Shown piece by piece: positions 1-11,351 of a DNA stretch of 64,000 bases. The notes under the pieces were generated by a model. It was not told the DNA's origin. It was given only the letters and a program-made list of their open reading frames with translations, and did not search any database. How positions within the stretch are numbered: position 1 is the first letter of the stretch; every line of letters starts with the position of its first letter. Origin of the DNA: Metaphire vulgaris. Lineage: Eukaryota; Annelida; Clitellata; Crassiclitellata; Megascolecidae. The DNA is taken from the NCBI GenBank assembly GCA_018105865.1, contig CM030834.1, positions 3,671,115 through 3,735,114 on the forward strand. Direction: 5' to 3'. A program made the position numbers and the translations under genes.

Positions 1-226
1 CATGGAACAATCTACTGATGTCTGTTAAATCATGCTGTTCTCTGTCATGCTTCAAGAAAATTCTAAAGACTTCTTCCATGTATTTTGTTTTCTTTTTTAT
101 ATGATTACTGTTGTTTAATTTTATTTGTAGGCCTAAAGCTGGACTCTGTAATGTGTCCTTGCTTCTGACATTTGGTAGGCTAATATGGCGCATAAGAAAT
201 TGTCAGTTGAATAATAATAATATAAA

Positions 227-300
<74 letters not shown>

Positions 301-932
301 CTTGTGCTCTCTAACTCGTAGTGCATAAAGTCGTTGTCTTATGTGATAGATCACATAATAGAGAGAGAGAGAGAGGAGGAGGATGAGTAGAGAAGGAAAG
401 GAATTGTATTGCTTGTATCCGTGGGGTATCCCAATGGATGTACATCTAAGGGAAACGAGAGAATTTCCTTTTTCGAATTGAAGAAATAATCGAATTATTG
501 AGAGATGAGATCCTCTGGAGATGAAAAATCACATCGTGAACACAAACAGAGCGACATCCGATCAAGGGAAAAATCTTCTCTGTCGTTTTTAAGATAATAA
601 AAAGACACAAATGATTGTCGGTAAAATATATTCGCTAATTTGGATTTCGCAGATTTATAGCCTAACTGCAATTTTCGCCTAGTTCTTTTGAAAAATATAT
701 ACAGTAATAGGCTATTAGGGCCTACATGCATTTTCTTGTCTTACATACTATAATGTCGCTATGACAGTTAGTCCTATCTTCATTTAGGCATAATTGTATT
801 TTCGCAGTGGCGTATAGCTATTGTATCTTCGACTGATTTCGTGGTCGCTTTAGACTAATTGAAAGTAAACACTTTCCTGCTGTAAAATGTTCTTTTTCCA
901 TTAGTTTATGCTCCATTTGTTCAAAATCCTTG
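1..932. other. Non-coding start of copy A
   Basis: No gene is recognised. The stretch holds an AAT/ATT tract and a short GA tract (360-376). A 78-codon open frame on the minus strand (495-731) is also present in copy B but has no recognisable domain and no splice context, so I do not call it a gene. Confidence 0.6.
205..297. repeat. AAT then ATT microsatellite, self-complementary
   Basis: About 45 bases of AAT repeats pass directly into ATT repeats, so the tract can fold back on itself. The copy B counterpart (23338-23390) is much shorter, showing length change since the duplication. Confidence 0.95.
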
Positions 933-1348
933 GGGCCGTCCATATAGTACGTACGCAAAAGAGTAATATTTTCACCACCCCTCCCCCTGTTGCACACCGT
1001 ACATTTTGGTTACCCCCTATGCGTACGTACAAATTAACAACACCCCCGGCACGGTGAAAATTAATTTTTAGCCATAGACAAAAAGCATTTGTTCACTATT
1101 AAACTAAAGGTTTTAATATTTAAAAACCGTGGGAACAATAGCTGGGACCCTTTATTTGACCGTGAGAAAGTAATTGTGTTCAAATCAAATGTTTGTGTGA
1201 ATATACCAGCCTTCTATCTATTTATAAATTTGAATGTGCGTACCCATAAATTCAGTCGTGACCCCTCCTCCCGTACGCTTCCGTACGCAAAATCGCCTAA
1301 ATCTCAAACCCCCTTCCCTTCGGTGCGTATGTACTATATGGACGGCCC
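933..1348. mobile_element. MITE with GGGCCGTCCATATAGTAC ends
   Basis: The left end GGGCCGTCCATATAGTAC is repeated inverted at the right end with one mismatch over about 25 bases. The flanks are CTTG on both sides, a 4-bp target duplication. No coding capacity is seen. Related ends with the core CCGTCCATAAATGACGT occur at 12298, 36161 and 46680. The 4-bp duplication does not by itself name the superfamily. Confidence 0.8.
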
Positions 1349-1477
1349 CTTGCAGTAAAAAAAAAAAAACTCTTTCTCGGCCCCAACTTCTGTTTGAACA
1401 ATTTGCATTTTGCGGCCTCTTGTACTGCTAGTCTGCTATAGAGTGCTAATGTCATGAATTCGTATGGCACATCTAGA

Positions 1478-1549
1478 CAGTGGCGGTTCCACCGGGGGCC
1501 AGGGGCCCGTGCCCCTATTGAGTGCCTGGCCCCCCAGTCCCCCCCAGTT
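1478..1549. mobile_element. Truncated hAT-like MITE (CAGTGGCGG end)
   Basis: This is the left part of the element seen whole in copy B at 24564-24749. In copy A a deletion of roughly 300 bp removes its right end together with the TCTG/TC microsatellite that follows in copy B. Confidence 0.8.
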
Positions 1550-2267
1550 GCACCTTTTCTGAAAGCTCTAGATCTCTTTTCAAAATAGATTTCATGCCTG
1601 AACACAGTATTCTAGATGATGATATCATGTATAGTTTTACAATTATCTCTCTGTCTCGACTCACTGGTAATACGCCGGCGGGGACGTTCTAGCTCGAACA
1701 TACTTCTATGGTTTTCTATTATTAGCCAATAGCCACACCTCCATGGTTACGTCATGGTAATACAGTGCGCCAACGTATTTTAACGTATGCAGATGTTACC
1801 GTACGCGTATTATACGTATTTTATCATCGGAAATAAAATACGTATAAGACGTCAGCAAAGAAACTCAGCAAAATTGCAGCATCATCATCGAAAATGTACA
1901 GATTCAGCAGGTGGAAGGTTAAAAGTACCTTCGGAGCAGCGGCTTCTATCCCCCCTTGCAGCCGGGCTCAATTCTCCTCAAAATTACAAATCCCCAAATT
2001 ACAAATTCCCCTGTTAATTTGCTACCTTGTTGTAGACTTAGTATTATATTCAGCTTTTTATCCTTTGTGTTAGGCATAGCTATCATTGATTACGTCACGG
2101 TCAGTGTTATTTTGAATCAATATCAGTCTCGGTTCAGTTCAGATTAGTAGCAAAATATTCTCCTGCCGTTTTTTTCCGGGCGCAGCTGCGCCTGCCTTAA
2201 ATAGGGATAGAAGCCCTGCTTGGGAGTTACAGTACATCGCAGACGACGGTCGAAATGAGAAGGAGAT
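1550..2267. other. Non-coding duplicated stretch
   Basis: Matches 24957-25655 of copy B. No gene or classified repeat is recognised. GGCTTCTATCCC near 1945 and GGGATAGAAGCC near 2204 are inverted to one another and may be the ends of a short degenerate element. Confidence 0.5.
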
Positions 2268-2390
2268 GGATGGACGACACCTTTGACTGGACAAACACAA
2301 AGAACCATGGAACCCTAAAAAGAGTGGCAGAAGATAGAGACAAATGGAGGAAAATGACTGTCAACCCTCCGATAGAGGACGACACATAAA
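2268..2390 (+). pseudogene. LINE reverse transcriptase, extreme C-terminal scrap
   Basis: Encodes the last ~40 residues of the polypeptide in full at 4411-4956 (WMDDTFDWTN through NPPIEDDT, then a stop). It is joined directly to GAAATGAGAAGGAGAT, which in copy B leads into the longer LINE fragment. The 2268-3165 block is thus a second copy of 4835-5728, made by an extra internal duplication in copy A. Confidence 0.8.
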
Positions 2391-2490
2391 AGAAAGAAGA
2401 TAATACGCCTACGGTAGATGAAGACAGGGTACCTCGCTTTGACTTAACCTTGGATCAAAAAGTGGGGACCCAACCTCTATACCATGGTTT

Positions 2491-2681
2491 CAGTGGCGGC
2501 TCCACCGGGGGAGCCCAGGGGGGCCAGTGCCCCCTATTGAGTGCCTGGGCCACCCCAGTGGTCTCCCTGTTGGGACCCTATACTTAATGCTACATACATT
2601 AAACAACAAATGGTTGACCCCATGATTAGAAGTTGCCACCCCCAACGGCCCCCCACTTGCCAAATCCTGGAGCCGCCACTG
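2491..2681. mobile_element. hAT-like MITE, CAGTGGCGGCTCC ends
   Basis: Ends CAGTGGCGGCTCC and GGAGCCGCCACTG are inverted repeats. The flanks are CATGGTTT on both sides, a perfect 8-bp target duplication typical of hAT elements. The interior is rich in runs of G and C. Open frames across it are shadows and not genes. Confidence 0.88.
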
Positions 2682-2689
2682 CATGGTTT

Positions 2690-3640
2690 TCCAAACATTT
2701 TGGAACCGCGGCCCACTCCAGCGGCTTTATAACGTGCCGCGATCCTAATCATAGCATGCAATAACAAAACAATGCATAAGGCCATCTGGCGAACGTTAGT
2801 TAAAAATAATCTTCTGAGCTTTGAATAACTGACAAAATAAAAGCTCTCTGGTTCAGTTTGAATGAATATATAGCAAATATATTAGGCAGAATTATTCATA
2901 TATTTGTCAAATAAGAGAAAATGAAAGAAATATATATTGAAATTTTTTTTAAATGTTCTTTTAAAATTTTTTTGCCAGGAACATACCTTTGTTACGCGTC
3001 ATAAGAACCCAATAAGTACGGCAAAATCGCTTAACCGAAAGGTCTTACTGAGCCATTAAATAGATGTCCTATTGTTAGTGGAGTTTCAGAGCAAAATGGT
3101 AGGAATACGCTTTCCTCGCGTTAATTAGAAATAAAGTCAAATTAAAAAGTAGGCCTACTTTTGGGCAGAATTTAGCAAACTTTTTGGAACTGAGCGACTC
3201 ACTCCCGCGGCTTTGTAAAATGCCGCGACCCTGCAAACTTATTGTTAGCAAATATTGGATGAAACAACTATCATTTTAATATAAGCCGTGTATGGAGGAT
3301 TGCAGGCATATTAAACTTAGCATGATTTAAAATGGCTTAGGAGGCATTACTGCCTGTGTGGAAGCCACTAGGGGCACTAGCGGGGCTTGAACCCGCTCCG
3401 TCAACCTTCCGCTCTAGCACGTAACCCACTCTGCCTTCTTACGCCCCCTAATTATTTAATTCCTTTAAACCTAAGCCTACCTGAACCTTTCAAGGCTTGT
3501 GACATTGCGGTATTGGTTAGAAAATGACACTTTTTGAATCTAATTTCTCGCTACCCTGAGACGCACTAGACTGAGTCAGCCCTGACGCCCATTTTTGGGT
3601 CGTGACCCACAGTTTGGGAAACGCTGCTCTTTACCTCCCC
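2690..3640 (+). mobile_element. Family F3 non-autonomous DNA element
   Basis: Begins with the CCAAACATTTTGGAACCGCGGCCC type of end and finishes with the GGTCGTGACCCACAGTTTGG type of end shared by F3 copies at 16172, 18691, 39951, 44160 and 44924. No transposase is encoded. The CAG...CTG ends suggest hAT ancestry. A SINE is nested at 3341-3470. Confidence 0.65.
3341..3470 (-). mobile_element. tRNA-derived SINE, minus strand
   Basis: On the minus strand it reads AGAGTGGGTTACGTGCTAGAG, then a B-box-like GGGTTCAAGCCCCG, then a CACACAGGCAGTAATGCCTCC body. The same unit is at 46860-46990 on the plus strand. The A/B-box arrangement indicates a tRNA-related pol III promoter. It is not a functional tRNA. 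Confidence 0.75.
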
Positions 3641-3705
3641 TTCACTCTCAAAAATGGGAGGGCGTAGAGGAGATTCGAGTCTAAAGATCTAATAGAAGTT
3701 TACGC

Positions 3706-4410
3706 CTCTATGATACCTCTTTCTATGATACCTCGTTCTACGATACCTCGTTCTACGATACCTCGTTCTACGATACCTCGTTCTACGATACCTCGTTCTA
3801 TGATACCTCGTTCTATGATACCTCGTTCTATGATACCTCGTTCTATGATACCTCGTTCTATGATACCTCGTTCTACGATACCTCGTTCTACGATACCTAT
3901 GATACCTCGTTCTACCTGATATACCTCGTTCTATGATACCTCGTTCTATGATACCTCGTTCTATGATACCTCGTTCTATGATACCTCGTTCTATGATACC
4001 TCGTTCTATGATACCTCGTTCTACGATACCTCGTTCTATGATACCTCGTTCTATGATACCTCGTTCTATGATACCTCGTTCTATGATACCTCGATCTATG
4101 ATACCTCGTTCTATGATACCTCGTTCTATGATACCTCGTTCTATGATACCTCGTTCTATGATACCTCGTTCTATGATACCTCGTTCTATGATACCTATTT
4201 CTATGATACCTCGTTCTATGATACCTCGTTCTATGATACCTCGTTCTATGATACCTCGTTCTATGATACCTCGTTCTATGATACCTCGTTCTATGATACC
4301 TCGTTCTATGATACCTCGTTCTATGATACCTATTTCTATGATACCTCGTTCTATGATACCTATTTCTATGATACCTCGTTCTATGATACCTCGTTCTATG
4401 ATACCTCGTG
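3706..4410. repeat. 15-bp minisatellite, about 47 units
   Basis: Near-perfect tandem repeats of TCTATGATACCTCGT with a few ACGAT, ATCTA and TATTT variants. The period is a multiple of three and the unit has no stop in several frames, so it yields artificial long open frames (MIPRS repeats on plus, YHRTR repeats on minus). Copy B has none of it. The array ends exactly where LINE sequence resumes (GAAGGAGATCAG). Confidence 0.98.
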
Positions 4411-4956
4411 AAGGAGATCAGAATAAGAATAGGTTTAGCCAAGGAAGCCTTTTGGAAGATGAAAGAGCTCATGAGAAGAGATCTCAACATCGAGCGCAAG
4501 AAAAGGGTCATCCAATGTTACATCTCCCCAGTGCTGACTTATCGATGCGAAACCTCGATAATGAAGAGGGAAATTATGAAAAAGAACATGACCCTTGAAT
4601 TTATATGGCGCTACAGTAGGATTCTGAGAATTCTCAGCTGGATAGACAAAGTTACAAACGGCAGAGTCCTAGAAAGAAGCAAAACAACAGCAATGAGGAA
4701 ACGGGAAATAATACGAAGAAAAATGTCCTACTATGCTGGTCACGTCATGAGAGGTTCGGCCGGAGACCTACCAATGATAACAATGGAAGGTAGAATAGAA
4801 GGAACACGGGGAAGGGGTCGACCGAGGAGAAGCTGGATGGACGACACCTTTGACTGGACAAACACAAAGAACTATGGAACCCTAAAAAGAGTGACAGAAG
4901 ATAGAGACAAATGGAGGAAAATGACTGTCAACCCTCCGATAGAGGACGACACATAA
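4411..4956 (+). pseudogene. LINE reverse transcriptase C-terminal fragment
   Basis: The frame reads RIRIGLAKEAFWKMKELM, then CYISPVLTYRCET, then RRKMSYYAGHVMRG, then GRGRPRRSWMDD. This is the usual tail of endonuclease-reverse transcriptase polyproteins of non-LTR retrotransposons. The catalytic FADD-containing core is missing, so it is a 5'-truncated dead insertion. The same fragment is at 25640-26196, and shorter relatives are at 13666-14198 and 37562-38222. Confidence 0.85.
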
Positions 4957-5057
4957 AAGAAAGAAGATAATACGCCTACGGTAGATGAAGACAGGGTACC
5001 TCGCTTTGACTTAACCTTGGATCAAAAAGTGGGGACCCAACCTCTATACCATGGTTT

Positions 5058-5254
5058 CAGTGGCGGCTCCACCGGGGGGCCCAGGGGGTGCCAGTGCCCC
5101 CTATTGAGTGCCTGGGCCACCCCAGTGGCCTCCCTGTTGGGACCCTATACTTAATGCTACATACATTAAACAACAAATGGTTGACCCCCATGATTAGAAG
5201 TTGCCACCCCCAACGTCCCCCCTTCCCACTTGCCAAATCCTGGAGCCGCCACTG
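5058..5254. mobile_element. hAT-like MITE, second copy of 2491-2681
   Basis: Same inverted ends CAGTGGCGGCTCC. The flanks CATGGTTT and CATGCTTT form an 8-bp duplication with one mismatch. It arose with the internal duplication of the 0.9-kb block and corresponds to 26315-26505 in copy B. Confidence 0.85.
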
Positions 5255-5261
5255 CATGCTT

Positions 5262-5735
5262 TCCCAAACATTTTGGAACCGCGGCCCACTCCAGCGGCTT
5301 TATAACGTGCCGCGATCCTAATCATAGCATGTAATAACAAAACAATGCATCAGGCCATCTGGCGAACGTTAGTTGAAAATAATCTTCTGAGCTTTGAATA
5401 AATGGCAAAATAAAAGCTCTCTGGTTCAGTTTGAATGAATATATAGCAAATATATTAGGCAGAATTACTCATATTTTTGTCAAATAAGAGAAAATGAAAG
5501 AAATATATATTGAAATTTCTTTAAAATGTTCTTTTTAAAATTTTTTGCCAGAAACATACCTTTGTTACGCGTCATAAGAATCCATTAAGTACGGCAAAAT
5601 CGCTTAACCGAAAGGTTTTACTGGGTCATTAAATAGATGTCCTATTGTTATTGGAGTTTCAGAGCAAAATGGTAGGAATACGCTTTTCTCGCGTTAATTC
5701 GAAATAAAGTCAAATTAAAAAGTAGGCCTACTATA
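5262..5735 (+). mobile_element. Family F3 element, partial
   Basis: Starts TTCCCAAACATTTTGGAACC, like the other F3 copies, and stops at AAAGTAGGCCTACT, where 3165 continues into the second half of F3. Only the left half is present here. Confidence 0.6.
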
Positions 5736-7097
5736 ATCATAGGACCTATATGCAAAACTACACCGTTATTATAATTATTTTAAGTCTTATTAAACGAACG
5801 TTGAAATCATTACTATAATAGATGTGAAAGAGATTGCATCTCGAAATCCAGAAGACGTAAATGATTGATTCGAAAACCCAGGGTAAGAAAAGTCGTGAAT
5901 TTTCGTCTTCACTGGCGTTATTTCATTAATGTTTAACAGACTGAGCAGATAAGGCTACATCACCCTAGTCACAATAGCGATCTCTTTCTCGATTAGGCCG
6001 ACTATTTCAAAATCAGAGCAACGAACAGAGAATGAATGCTTTATGTACATAAGTAATTTTTCAATTTTCTCTTAATATCCACAGAAAAGGGATTAATGAT
6101 CATCCGAATGTCTGCCGCATTGTCAATGGGAGAACTATCCAAATATTTATACGTCCAACTATTTGTACATCAAATCCTGAATTTTCTGGAACATCGGAGC
6201 TAATTAAGAGCTTTCAATGCAATCACGTAAGTCATTAATACTCTTCTAGGAACTATTTCAGAGCTAATTAAAGCTCGTAGCTCGACGCTTTATAGTTAAT
6301 AGTTATACAGACGATCAGCAGACAGAAGTCGAGCTACACTTTAATTAGCCTGATCCAAGGAAATCTGAGATCGGCTGAGAGAAAGAAAGAGAAAGAGGAG
6401 ATTCTTCTAGAAAAGCATAAATAGATATCTATAGTTAACAATGTTGCCACACTCCTTGGGCGTTTTACAAGATCTTGGGTTTTTGGATACGCACTTGGGA
6501 AATGGGAGGGAAGAGTTTCTGATGATCTTGGCTTTTTGCTTGTTTATTTATTGTATGCAAAACACATGATTTTTCTGGGTAGTTCTGGGGTTGTCTCGTG
6601 GAATCTCGGTGGTTTTTCTTGTTTATTGGAAATTTCAGAGTCTTTGTAGTGTAGCAAAATCTTGTTACTTTAGATTGATCTATGCAAATTGTGAAAATAG
6701 ACCAAATGTGTTGCGTCGATGGAGACGGAGTGGAGCGAAAATGGCGACGACCTTTTTGCCTGTCAAGCTTTATCGCTTGGTCATTGCCAAAAACTTATAA
6801 ATTTCTGCAAAAATATCGAAATTTGGGCACTAATGGCAACAATATGTCCAAAAACTACCCAAAATGCATGCATTTTATTTAGGGTGTTCTGGAGGGTTTT
6901 GCAGGCAAAGCCTGGACTTTTTCAAAAAATCTTAGTGATAACACTGATGGTTAACCTCATATCTGTCTGTGTAGATAGCTATATAGCTTTAGTTAATCTA
7001 TGTCAGCACTATCTATGTAGGCATGTAGATCTTGCCTATATCTCAGAGGAACAGAGTAGACTATGCATGGATTGGGAAGCAGCGACGCAGCCTAGAA
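5736..7097. other. Non-coding duplicated stretch
   Basis: Matches 26986-28431. No coding domain, RNA gene or transposon ends recognised. Open frames at 6591-7153 lie in the same frames in both copies but carry no identifiable domain. Confidence 0.5.
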
Positions 7098-7811
7098 CAT
7101 CGGTTCTCAACCCTCTTTGGTGGCGAAGGACCACTTGGCAGGGTTTAATCTAGGCCGCTTCCGGGAGAAAAATTACCCTTCCTCCCGGAAATTTCAAATT
7201 CCCCGAAAATTTTGGCATACTACATCAACTAACAGAAACCCCTGACTGACTTTCCCAGTCTTGTCAGTCCCCCTCCTGAGTCCAGGAGTCTAGATTAAAC
7301 ACTGGCCCTTGGACATATTGAGCTTACATGGCGACCACCTCCATTGGCAGTGCCGAAGATGTTCGTTGAGACGCGGCGAGTAGGGAGTCTGCGGGAGCCT
7401 CATAAGCTCCCCCCACCGGGGTCTGTGGGAACCCCAGTCACCAACGCATGTGGTTGTATTTACCACTAAAAGGTGACTAAATCAAGCCTGTTGTTGCCCT
7501 ATTTTTAGTGTCAACTTAATCCTAAAATACGAGTAACGCATAGATTTCCGCAACACATTCCTTCGCATTTAAAATAAATAACTATTATTATTAGAAAGAA
7601 TATGTAATTGATTTGAATGTAAGCCTTGAGCTTGTATACTTTAACACAATTTGTCCAAACGAGGGGCAATGTTTGAAAGACTCAACCTCAGTTCATCTTC
7701 AACTTCAAATTTAGGCTTTGCTCGCGGACAATCAAGCTGAAAACCAACCAAGCGGACAACCAATGGTCGCGGACCACTGGTGGTCCGCGGACCACAGGTT
7801 GAGAACCTCTG
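7098..7811. mobile_element. hAT-like element with nested MITE
   Basis: Left end reads (C)ATCGGTTCTCAACCC, in copy B CAGCGGTTCTCAACCC. The right end GAGAACCTCTG is its inverted partner, and a GCGGACCACTGGTGGTCCGC palindrome lies near it. A smaller MITE is nested at 7139-7304. No transposase frame is visible. Confidence 0.65.
7139..7304. mobile_element. Family F2 MITE (CAGTGTTTAATCTAGAC type)
   Basis: CAGGGTTTAATCTAGG at the left and AGATTAAACACTG at the right are inverted. Flanks CCACTTGG and GCCCTTGG are similar but not identical. Copies with clearer 8-bp duplications are at 43975 and 51050. Confidence 0.75.
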
Positions 7812-8546
7812 GAATAGAAGATTTCAAATTTTGACTCGTTTAATTTATTTTAATTCTTAGATGTTCAGATGTTCAATACTGTGCTTGGTAAATTTTAGTC
7901 TTACTCACCAGTATATTGACTAGATAGTCCGGATTAGGTGCGGTTTAGGTGCTTTAAATATTTATAGTTGTTTTCATCTCAAGAATGCACGCAGACTGTC
8001 AGGCGTGGTTAAATGTAATATGAAAACTGCACCGTTTGGCAACAAAGAAATAAAAGAAACTGTAGCGCGACTTAATGACTTTGTATTTAATATTTGTTTG
8101 CTGGACTGGCCAGCCTTTATTAATATCTTTTTGTAGGCCTATCCAATAGATCAAGTGAGCCATTACAGGCCCTTGAAAGTATGCACTGCAACTGACAATA
8201 TCGGTTTTACGGGAGCCTTAGGGTTAACAAACACAGCCAATGAGTTGGAACATGTCTGATCAACTCATAAAATTCTGCCTCACAAAAATTCAAAACATTA
8301 TTTTAATTATTCGCGCTCTTTGACTGGGTTGGAATATTCGTCAAAAACGTTTAATGTCATATTTATTACGACTTGAAAATGCACTACTAATGTTTAAAAG
8401 TTCGCTAATAGGTATTAGGCCTATGTAAAATAAAATTTGCAAATTTAAAATCAAATTGAATACGGACGCAGACTTGACGCCTCTGATCTGGTCTCAGTCA
8501 ATACATTGAAAGCTGAAAGTTGAAAGCTTCTAGTCTGCCCAACCCC
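7812..8546. other. Non-coding stretch with an empty LINE site
   Basis: Matches 29151-29399 plus 30220-30780 of copy B. Around 8058 the text AAAGAAACTGTAGCGCG is continuous, whereas copy B has about 820 bp of LINE inserted there. No gene is seen. Confidence 0.6.
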
Positions 8547-9040
8547 CAACCGACTTTAGAGTCCCTATAGTACTATTTTCTGTTATTTTTCTTTCAAACA
8601 AGTTATCTTATTTCGCAATATCGCAAGGAAAGCGTATTCAAGACCATTTTGCTCTGAAACTCCAATAACAATAAGGAATTTCTATTTCGATTGCCGAATA
8701 AACCTAGCGGTTAAGCGATTTTGCCATACTCATAGGATTTTTAAAACGCGTAACAAAGGTGTGTTCCTGGCAAAATTTAAAAAGATAATTTTGAATAAAT
8801 TTCAATATCTATTTTTCTTCTTTTGTCTTATTTGTCAAAATATGAATAATTCTCAATAATATATTTGCCATATTTACATTCGAATTGAATCAGAGTTTTT
8901 GTTTTGCCATTTATTCAAAACTCAGAAGATTCTTTTCAACTAACGTTCGCCAGATGGCCTAATGCATTTTTTAAAAAATATTACATGCTATAGTTAGTGT
9001 GGCTGAAATGGGCCGCGGTTCCAAGGTTTTGGGCAGACAA
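8547..9040 (-). mobile_element. Family F3 element, inverted partial copy
   Basis: Reads as the reverse complement of the left half of F3: CTCTGAAACTCCAATAACA, then CGCGTAACAAAGG, then CGTTCGCCAGATGGCC, ending in the complement of the GGCCCACTTC end. Counterpart at 30790-31250. Confidence 0.65.
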
Positions 9041-9596
9041 ACCTTCTCTCAAACATTTCTAACTCCCCCCAATGTCAAGGTGGCTAGAATAAACACTGCC
9101 GTGCGTAGAACTCCTACTATATCAACTCGCGGACCTTTATCATCATCTTCCGTTCCTCGCTGACGTGTCAATGTTACAGTTTTCTTGTGAAGGACCGTTT
9201 CTTTAGGACTCGGCACCGGATTTCGTCACGGCATCGAGTTCTTTCTTTCATCAGAGTGGATTTTCGACATCGCTGCCTTCCATTTCAACGTCAATCATTC
9301 CCAGATTTTTCAACCATTTTCAGACAAAGCCAGAGCTCGAATTGCTGGGGGGGTTGGGGGGTTCAGCCCCCCCCTTTAAAATGGCAGACCCTCCCTAGAG
9401 AAATGCAAAAATGACAAAAGTGTAAATTCTTAAAACACCACGCTCGCCATGACCTCCCCCTTTCATTTTCTCACAATTCGAGCACTGGACAAAGCAAAGT
9501 AGTAGAAGTTAATTAGATCTAGCATGGTCAAGTTAAGTTAAGCAGCACCATAGTCAAATGCCATAATATAACTGCCTAAGATAATCAAGGATAATT
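9041..9596. other. Repeat-like non-coding unit
   Basis: The part outside the nested MITE matches 32770-33170. Its segment GAAGGACCGTTTC to TTTTCGACATCGC also resembles the end of repeat R1 (18310-18410, 41180-41270), so it is probably a piece of the same dispersed repeat. Confidence 0.5.
9331..9487. mobile_element. hAT-like MITE found only in copy A
   Basis: Ends CAGAGCTCGAATTG and CAATTCGAGCACTG are inverted with one mismatch. Flanks are GACAAAGC on both sides, a perfect 8-bp duplication. Copy B has the single uninterrupted site GACAATGC near 33064, so the insertion followed the segmental duplication. Confidence 0.88.
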
Positions 9597-9975
9597 TATA
9601 GGGTTGTGCGTTAATTGCGATTATCCCGCATATGCAATCGCATATCTAAAAAGTTTTTATCGCGCCGCATTTTCTTCGTTTTTCCCGCATATGCGATTTC
9701 TGCATAAACATGCGGCAATTTTATCCTCATTTTCAGCTGTTTTCGTCACATATGTAGCGCTTTTTGCCAGTTTCCTTATAGGCCTATTTGGGATAGATTC
9801 ACGGGAGATTAGCGCCTGTTTGGATGACTTTTTTTTGCTCGTCAGCCTTTTTACCCCAAAAACACCGCAATTTCCGCAAATATGCGGGGTGAAATAGGCG
9901 CAAAATTGGAAATTGAGTCACATAAATTGAAAATTTCCGCGTATTCCCCCGCATATATATATATATATATATTAG
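9597..9975. mobile_element. Unclassified element rich in CGCATATGCG motifs
   Basis: Starts TAGGGTTGTGCGTTAATTGCG, holds many short palindromes of the CGCATATGCG kind, and ends in an AT dinucleotide tract (about 9953-9972). The counterpart is 33175-33565. It encodes nothing recognisable and is probably a MITE, but a matching right end is not clear. Confidence 0.5.
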
Positions 9976-10068
9976 CCTATAATTTCAATATCGAACGAAT
10001 GAAAGTATAGAAATATCCGTTGTCACTACACGTCAATGTCACCGATTTCCTGCGAGCTTTACGCGCGT

Positions 10069-10423
10069 TCACTGGACGTGCAGATGACCGTACGCTGGAT
10101 CGACGCAATCGCAGAACGGAAAATTGCAGCACGGCTGTAACCACGGCCGTGGAACCATCTTGCCGATGCTGTACTGGCTCGGCACCGTTTCCACGCCGTC
10201 GACGTGAGATCGAACGGCATGGCCAATCGCCTGGATGATCTTCTGGTTCTCTGGATCGTCGGCGTTCAGAGGATCGTCTCCGATGGATCCTTTGCGATGT
10301 TGTAGAGGAGCGGGGGGTCGTGGCGTATCACGTGACGCTCGTTGCAGTGGCACATGAATCCGCAACCCTCGGTGTCGTCGATCCATCGAGGGGTGGCGTA
10401 GAGAACCTTAAACACGTCTTCGC
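10069..10423 (-). pseudogene. Sulfatase pseudogene exon 6 (frameshifted)
   Basis: The acceptor GTCCAG precedes GCGAAGACG, and the frame runs [12 protein letters not shown] through [19 protein letters not shown] to TGA at 10266-10268. Copy B has GAGGGATCGTC where this copy has GAGGATCGTC; the lost base shifts the frame. After the shift the old frame resumes as [12 protein letters not shown] to [18 protein letters not shown], so the rest of the exon is preserved but unreachable. Confidence 0.9.
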
Positions 10424-11351
10424 CTGGACAGTTTCATGAAATTGCAGGCAGTTTAACAGCCAGCCAGCAGTTTCATCAGGGCCACGTTAACCACCAGGCA
10501 GTTTAACAGCCAGTATATTATTATTATTATTATTAATAACGTTTTTTGCTTGTCGTCAGATTTTTTTTGCCGTATTATTGATGATGATGCCATTAAAATT
10601 ATTATTAAATAAAGATGGCCCTGATTTTATTTTCAAATTAAAATTAAGCATCATACTTAACTAACTACATCTAAGTAAGCAGAGTAACAACGAATTTCTA
10701 TAGCGCTGTCCGAAAGCTTGCCGCAGTACACCAACTTCTTCACGAGCGCTCAATCTGAGTAAAACGCAATCCATAGTCCGTAGTCCGGGGTTGTCAAGGT
10801 TGTGGACGCAGGTAAGGCAGTTGCATGAAAGTATTTCTATGGAGGATGATAATAAAACTTGTAAATTAATTTTGTTGCCATAGAAACTAAACAATAAACA
10901 AGACAAGTGATCTCTTGGCTTTCTAAACATCAACTTGTGACCATAACCATTACTTTTCATGATTCCAACTTACATTTTGACACATCTTATAAGAGTATCC
11001 AGAACAATCTCTATGGTCTCTGATCTATGCCCACCAGCAAGAAATCTGCTTCTGTCATTGGCGTCTATTAATAGACGACAATGGTTTCTATGGTTTCTGC
11101 CCACCAGTGGGCGAAGCAACCGGACTTTGTTGGTAAACACTGGATACCCCTATATGAAGAACCAATTCTTCAGATAAGTATTGCCTGACACTTATAATTG
11201 GCCCTAATGTTGGAATAGTCTTCGCGATTTTTAAAGATATATCCCCATTACTTAGTTGACTCGATTTGATTATTACGTTATGGAGGTCAATCTAAAAACG
11301 TATACATGTGAGCGAACATAGACGACTGAACTGTATGCCCTACACTCCAAC
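10424..11351. other. Intron 5 of the pseudogene
   Basis: Contains a decayed element bounded by ATCAGGGCCACG (10477) and GATGGCCCTGAT (10628), matching 34081-34290 in copy B, and short ATT runs. The rest is non-coding. At 11275-11290 it has the single site TGGAGGTC into which copy B received a MITE. Confidence 0.65.

Noticed and set aside
2490..2785. Open frames over CAGTGGCGG elements as small proteins
   Set aside because: They recur only because the MITE recurs; the frames span inverted ends and G/C runs.
3710..4598. Long open frames of MIPRS and YHRTR repeats
   Set aside because: They are products of a 15-bp satellite whose unit lacks stops; both strands are open at once and copy B has none.
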